A stretch of 64,000 bases of DNA, taken from positions 21,390,001 to 21,454,000 of the forward strand of contig OY292279.1 in assembly GCA_958496175.1 (NCBI GenBank), written 5' to 3'. Position 1 is the first letter of the stretch; each line of letters starts with the position of its first letter. Source of the stretch: Sisyra terminalis (taxonomy: Eukaryota > Arthropoda > Insecta > Neuroptera > Sisyridae). The translations under genes and the position numbers were made by a program. This document shows, one piece after another, positions 60,385-64,000 of the stretch. The notes below the pieces were generated by a model that searched no databases, was not told where the DNA came from, and was given only the letters and a program-made list of their open reading frames with translations.

Positions 60385-62815
60385 TATCTTACTTTTATTA
60401 ATTATATTTCATTTACTAAACAACAATTTATTTTTATACTTTTTAAACAGTATTACTTATTAAAAGTCAATGAAAAAAATCTATTTTTTTTTTGGATTCC
60501 TCCGATATTTAACAACAAAATCTGGTATCGATACTTTCTTCTACACGTATGGTAATTCATCTTTCCGTTTAAGACTTGTGCGATTATTTTAGCAGAAGCC
60601 TTTTCTCTTAAAATTATTATTTTTATAGGAACAAATTTATTTTGACTATCCATTATGTCTATATCAACATTTGTTGTTCTAAAACTCTTTCTACAATGAA
60701 TTTAATTTCTGTACAATACTAAAAAAATTCTCCAATGCTTAAATGTTTTGGTGTATCGAATTAGAGTGGAATAATTTAAAAATAAATTTATAAATTAAAA
60801 TCAAAACTTATATTCTTATGCAATTTTTTTTTAAATAGAATAAAGTTAAAGTACCAATGATGACAAATAATTGCACAAGTTATTACGTCATTACGTAAAA
60901 ACAATGACAAGATTTTTATTTTGGAATAACTATATATTTAAATCAATTTTAGAAATACAAAATTAAAATTAATCAATTCAGAAAATTAAAATAATTACAA
61001 AAGTAGGCTCACAACAAAAAAAATGTTATTGCTTTTTTTTAAACTAAAGTTTGTATTCTAATAATGAACAACTATTCTGTCGAACTAATTTAGGACCCAT
61101 TTAGTATTTAGTTCAACATATTTAAACTGAATGCTTTTCTCTAGTAATAAATATTTTCACCATCAAAAGTTTAGTCTTTTAAACACATCTTTTAACACAA
61201 GAACTTATCTTTGAATATCTTCTTCAGATAGCTATTATTTAATTGTTAACACCTTTCTCGACAATTAAAATTAAATGGCCTTACGTAATTCAGTGCAAGT
61301 GAAACATATCTTATGTATTGTGTTACCTTCTCACTATTACGAACAAAATGCGAAAATTACGACCAATGTTGAAAGATAACCTTAAGTATAAGCGGTCATA
61401 AATAAAATCAATATTAAAAATAGCCATTATTCCTTCAATAACTCATCATGTAGACTTTGAAGTGTATAGGTAAAAAAAATATTTGTGTTATTACAACGCA
61501 CGACCACATAATACATTGACCAGAGAAATTTACGATTGTATTTATCAGTAAAGATCTTTAATCTTTACTTTTATTAATCGACGTGATTCCATACGGTTTG
61601 TCAACATTGAAAAAATATATCCATTTGCTTGTGTTGGAAGTAAATGCGTTTTGATGCACTTTAAACGCTTCATTTATTTGTATACAATCATTATTTACAC
61701 ATATTAATGTATTAATATTAATATGATAATAACGACTTGTAAAAATTAAAAGCAAACTTTGTATTTAGGTCACCTATTCAAGATATGCGTACCTATGTAC
61801 TTTTGTTATCCGCCAAGGAGTCTATTATTTTTGTGGATCTTTTAGAACCTTTTAATACCAAACCACGACGCATGAGGATAACAATACTACCGAAAATAAA
61901 GAACAAATATCAATGCCAATATTTAAACAATATAAATCTTCAAATTGAGATTTTTGTTTTAAAAATAAATGCTGTTTAGCTCGTGCTACTTAAATTTGAA
62001 TTGAAAAAGATTTAAAAAAATGAAGTTGATAAGAATTGATTTCCAGTCATTCTTTTGTTACCTAAGGTGAAACTTCCGAAATATTGGTTAAAATTAGTTA
62101 TTTATATTTTCTAAGGTCAATACATTTTCGTCATTTTCTTCAAAATTATCCTCAGATTTAGTACCGCTAAATAAAGGCAAAAAAGCCAGTTACTTTATAA
62201 TTTTTATTCGCTGCCAACTAAGTAAGCTATAAGTCTACTAGAGTCTCAAATCTACTTCAAATTGCTAAAAAACGTCAATTTTTCAGTAGACTCAAATGCA
62301 TGAGATGATCAATAGTCAATATAAAATATTGAAAATTGAATTTTTGACAGACTTCTTAAGAAAAAATTGCCATAAGTTGTCAAAAGTCGCTACGATTTTT
62401 TTGTAATGTTTTTGTTAAAAAAAATTTATATATAAATATTCGGAAGTTTTCGATGATTTAAATTCATTTCGTGCGTCTACATATGTTAAGTGTATTCTGT
62501 AAATTGGAAACCATTTGATCAAACTATCATTAAGATATGGTGGAGTAATAATGAAATAACATAGTTTTAGGAAAAAGCTTTTAAAGTTTCAAATAAGGTT
62601 GAATTATAACGACTTCTGTATCTTTGTTACGACTATATCTTTATAATGACTTCAAATTGTAAAAAATCAGCCATCATAATCTAGATCTATAAGGAAGCAA
62701 TTTATACAAAAAACCAAAATCGATTTTTTAAACTTATCTCACGGGATCTATTAAACGATCTCACGGGACCCCTTAAACCTAAATACTGTTTTTTTTAACA
62801 ATGTCGGTAATTTTT
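60385..62815. other. Gene-free AT-rich stretch
   Basis: Small frames at 60453-60653, 61558-61755 and 61785-61979 have no recognisable domain. ATCTCACGGGATCTATTAAAC and GATCTCACGGGACCCCTTAAA near 62735-62777 are a short direct repeat. Confidence 0.45.
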
Positions 62816-62819
62816 GAAA

Positions 62820-63050
62820 CAAAATAATTTTATAGTACAATGAAACTCATAGGAAAAGGAAGAAAAGATAACAAAAATGAATAGAATAATAATTTACGGA
62901 TGATCGGTGGTCGGGAAGGAGGGGGTGAGTTTTTAAAGGTAAAAAAACAATTTATCTCGATTTCCGACAATACTATAAGTCCTTTGGAAAAAAGTGAAAT
63001 AACAAAGTTGTAGTAAATAAAAATATTTACAACTTTTTTAATCACACTTA
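62820..63050 (-). repeat. Dispersed repeat, partner of 25360-25565
   Basis: On the minus strand it carries CCAAAGGACTTATAGTAT, ATCGAGATAAATTG, ACCTTTAAAAACTCACC and TTTTTGTTATCTTTTC in the same order as the copy at 25360. The two copies are inverted relative to each other, 37 kb apart. Confidence 0.6.
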
Positions 63051-63125
63051 TTTCACATAAACTCCAAATTTATGTGAAAAATTCAAATAACCAAGTTTTT
63101 TATTTTTTTTAATATACATAAAAAC

Positions 63126-63406
63126 TTAATACAAATTCTCAGAGGACTAGGATCAAAATAACTAACTAAAATTGAGTTTTAATTAGTTAAAGGGGCCGAG
63201 TTTCGGCCTTTCTTTTGATTGAGCCTTCCTCAGACGTTCATAAACAATCGCTTTAACTTTGATCGGTTATGTATTATGATTGATATCGTATTTTGATTGT
63301 TTATGAACGCCTGAGGAAGGCTCAATAAAAGGGCCGAAACGTCGCGAATAAAAATCAAGTTTTAACTGCTTATTATTGATGCTAGTCCTCTGAGAATTCG
63401 CATTAA
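63126..63406. repeat. Foldback element, family F3 (about 281 bp)
   Basis: Arms start TTAATACAAATTCTCAGAGG and end with its complement, with a centre near 63267. Both arms carry the recurrent motif: plus strand 63311-63340 (CTGAGGAA, GGCTC/GGGCC, GAAACG) and minus strand 63233-63201 (CTGAGGAA, GGCT/GGCC, GAAACTC). The loop length and sequence differ between arms while the stem is kept. No coding potential. Confidence 0.8.
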
Positions 63407-63544
63407 TCTGTTATCACCAAGGTTCTGAAATTGTACCATAATACACAAAAAAAATTTTTCAAGAAATTTGGTGAAAATTTACTTCTTTATGTTCCAAACA
63501 CACTATAAATTTTTTGATTTAAATTATTAATTTTTTCACCTTCT

Positions 63545-63985
63545 TTTGACTTAACACCAAAAAAGCACCTTAATTTTCAATCGAAAAAATTCACGTCAAA
63601 ATATCTGATTTTTTAATCAAGTTGGTGGACTTATGTTCGTTAAAATCTCTACTTTCTGATGGAAAAAAAAATATACATTACTATGGTAACTGTTCTCAGA
63701 AAATGCAAAGAAATGAAACAATATTTTGAGAAATTTCAGAATCTTCCTTAAATCATATGCGTCGTGCCTATTTATTGCTATTTTAAGATAACTTACATAC
63801 CAGAGTGACCTATTTCTGAGAGCTTTTACCATAGTAATGAATTTTTGCTTTTATACCATTAGAAAGTTGAGATTTTAATGAACATAAATTTTACCGATTT
63901 ATTTAAAAAAGTAGATATTCTGATGCGAGAATTTTCGATTGAAAATTAGGGTGCTTTTTCGATATTAAATCAAAATAAGGAGAAA
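63545..63985. repeat. Foldback element, family F4
   Basis: The left arm (about 63548-63705) has AAAGCACCTTAATTTTCAATCG, GTTCGTTAAAATCTCTACTTTCTGATGG and TTACTATGGTAA. The right arm (about 63806-63978) has their complements in reverse order. The spacer is about 100 bases. Arms have diverged by substitutions and small gaps. No recurrent CTGANGAA motif. A 71-codon frame across the centre is incidental. Confidence 0.7.
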
Positions 63986-64000
63986 AAAATAATATTTTCT

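Overview
This 64 kb window is strongly AT-rich eukaryotic DNA. It has a spliced gene with very short introns, decayed retrotransposons, many short inverted-repeat DNA transposons and tRNA-derived SINE-like sequences. The gene content and repeat types point to an insect, possibly a beetle, but nothing here fixes the species. Bacterial features (operons, ribosome binding sites, dense coding) are absent.

Only one convincing intact protein gene is visible. It is a five-exon acyl-CoA (front-end-independent, delta-9/delta-11 type) fatty-acid desaturase on the minus strand, 48439 down to 47014, encoding 395 residues. All three histidine boxes and the NSAAH motif are present. A strong splice acceptor just upstream of the start codon implies a 5' non-coding exon further right, and a poly(A) signal lies about 125 bases past the stop.

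The rest is accessory sequence. (1) Fragments of 5'-truncated, RNase H-carrying non-LTR retrotransposons lie near 9.6-10.4, 11.9-12.3, 20.7-21.6, 26.7-26.9, 34.9-35.3 and 55.5-56.0 kb. Other decayed fragments are a reverse-transcriptase tail at 28.4-28.7, a possible endonuclease domain at 22.5, a GIY-YIG-like segment at 32.9 and a KRAB-A/Ginger-like integrase remnant at 51.2 kb. (2) hAT-type elements: the ones at 9654-10201, 23522-24313 and 43702-43948 have recognisable 8-bp target duplications, and 14670-15051 is probable. (3) Large palindromic (foldback) elements lie at 17.8, 23.7, 26.1, 30.2, 60.2, 63.1 and 63.5 kb. Three of these sit inside other terminal-inverted-repeat elements, and the 30.2 kb one, with TTAA target sites, interrupts a copy of another repeat. 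(4) Two clear copies, and perhaps a third, of a tRNA-derived SINE with a base-covarying hairpin. (5) Dispersed and tandem repeats.

The most interesting signal is a shared RNA-like motif, CTGANGAA + hairpin + CGAAA. It recurs at six places in four otherwise unrelated palindromic or repeat contexts, and its stem sequence differs while pairing is kept. It resembles the hammerhead ribozyme core but has one extra base, so its function is open.
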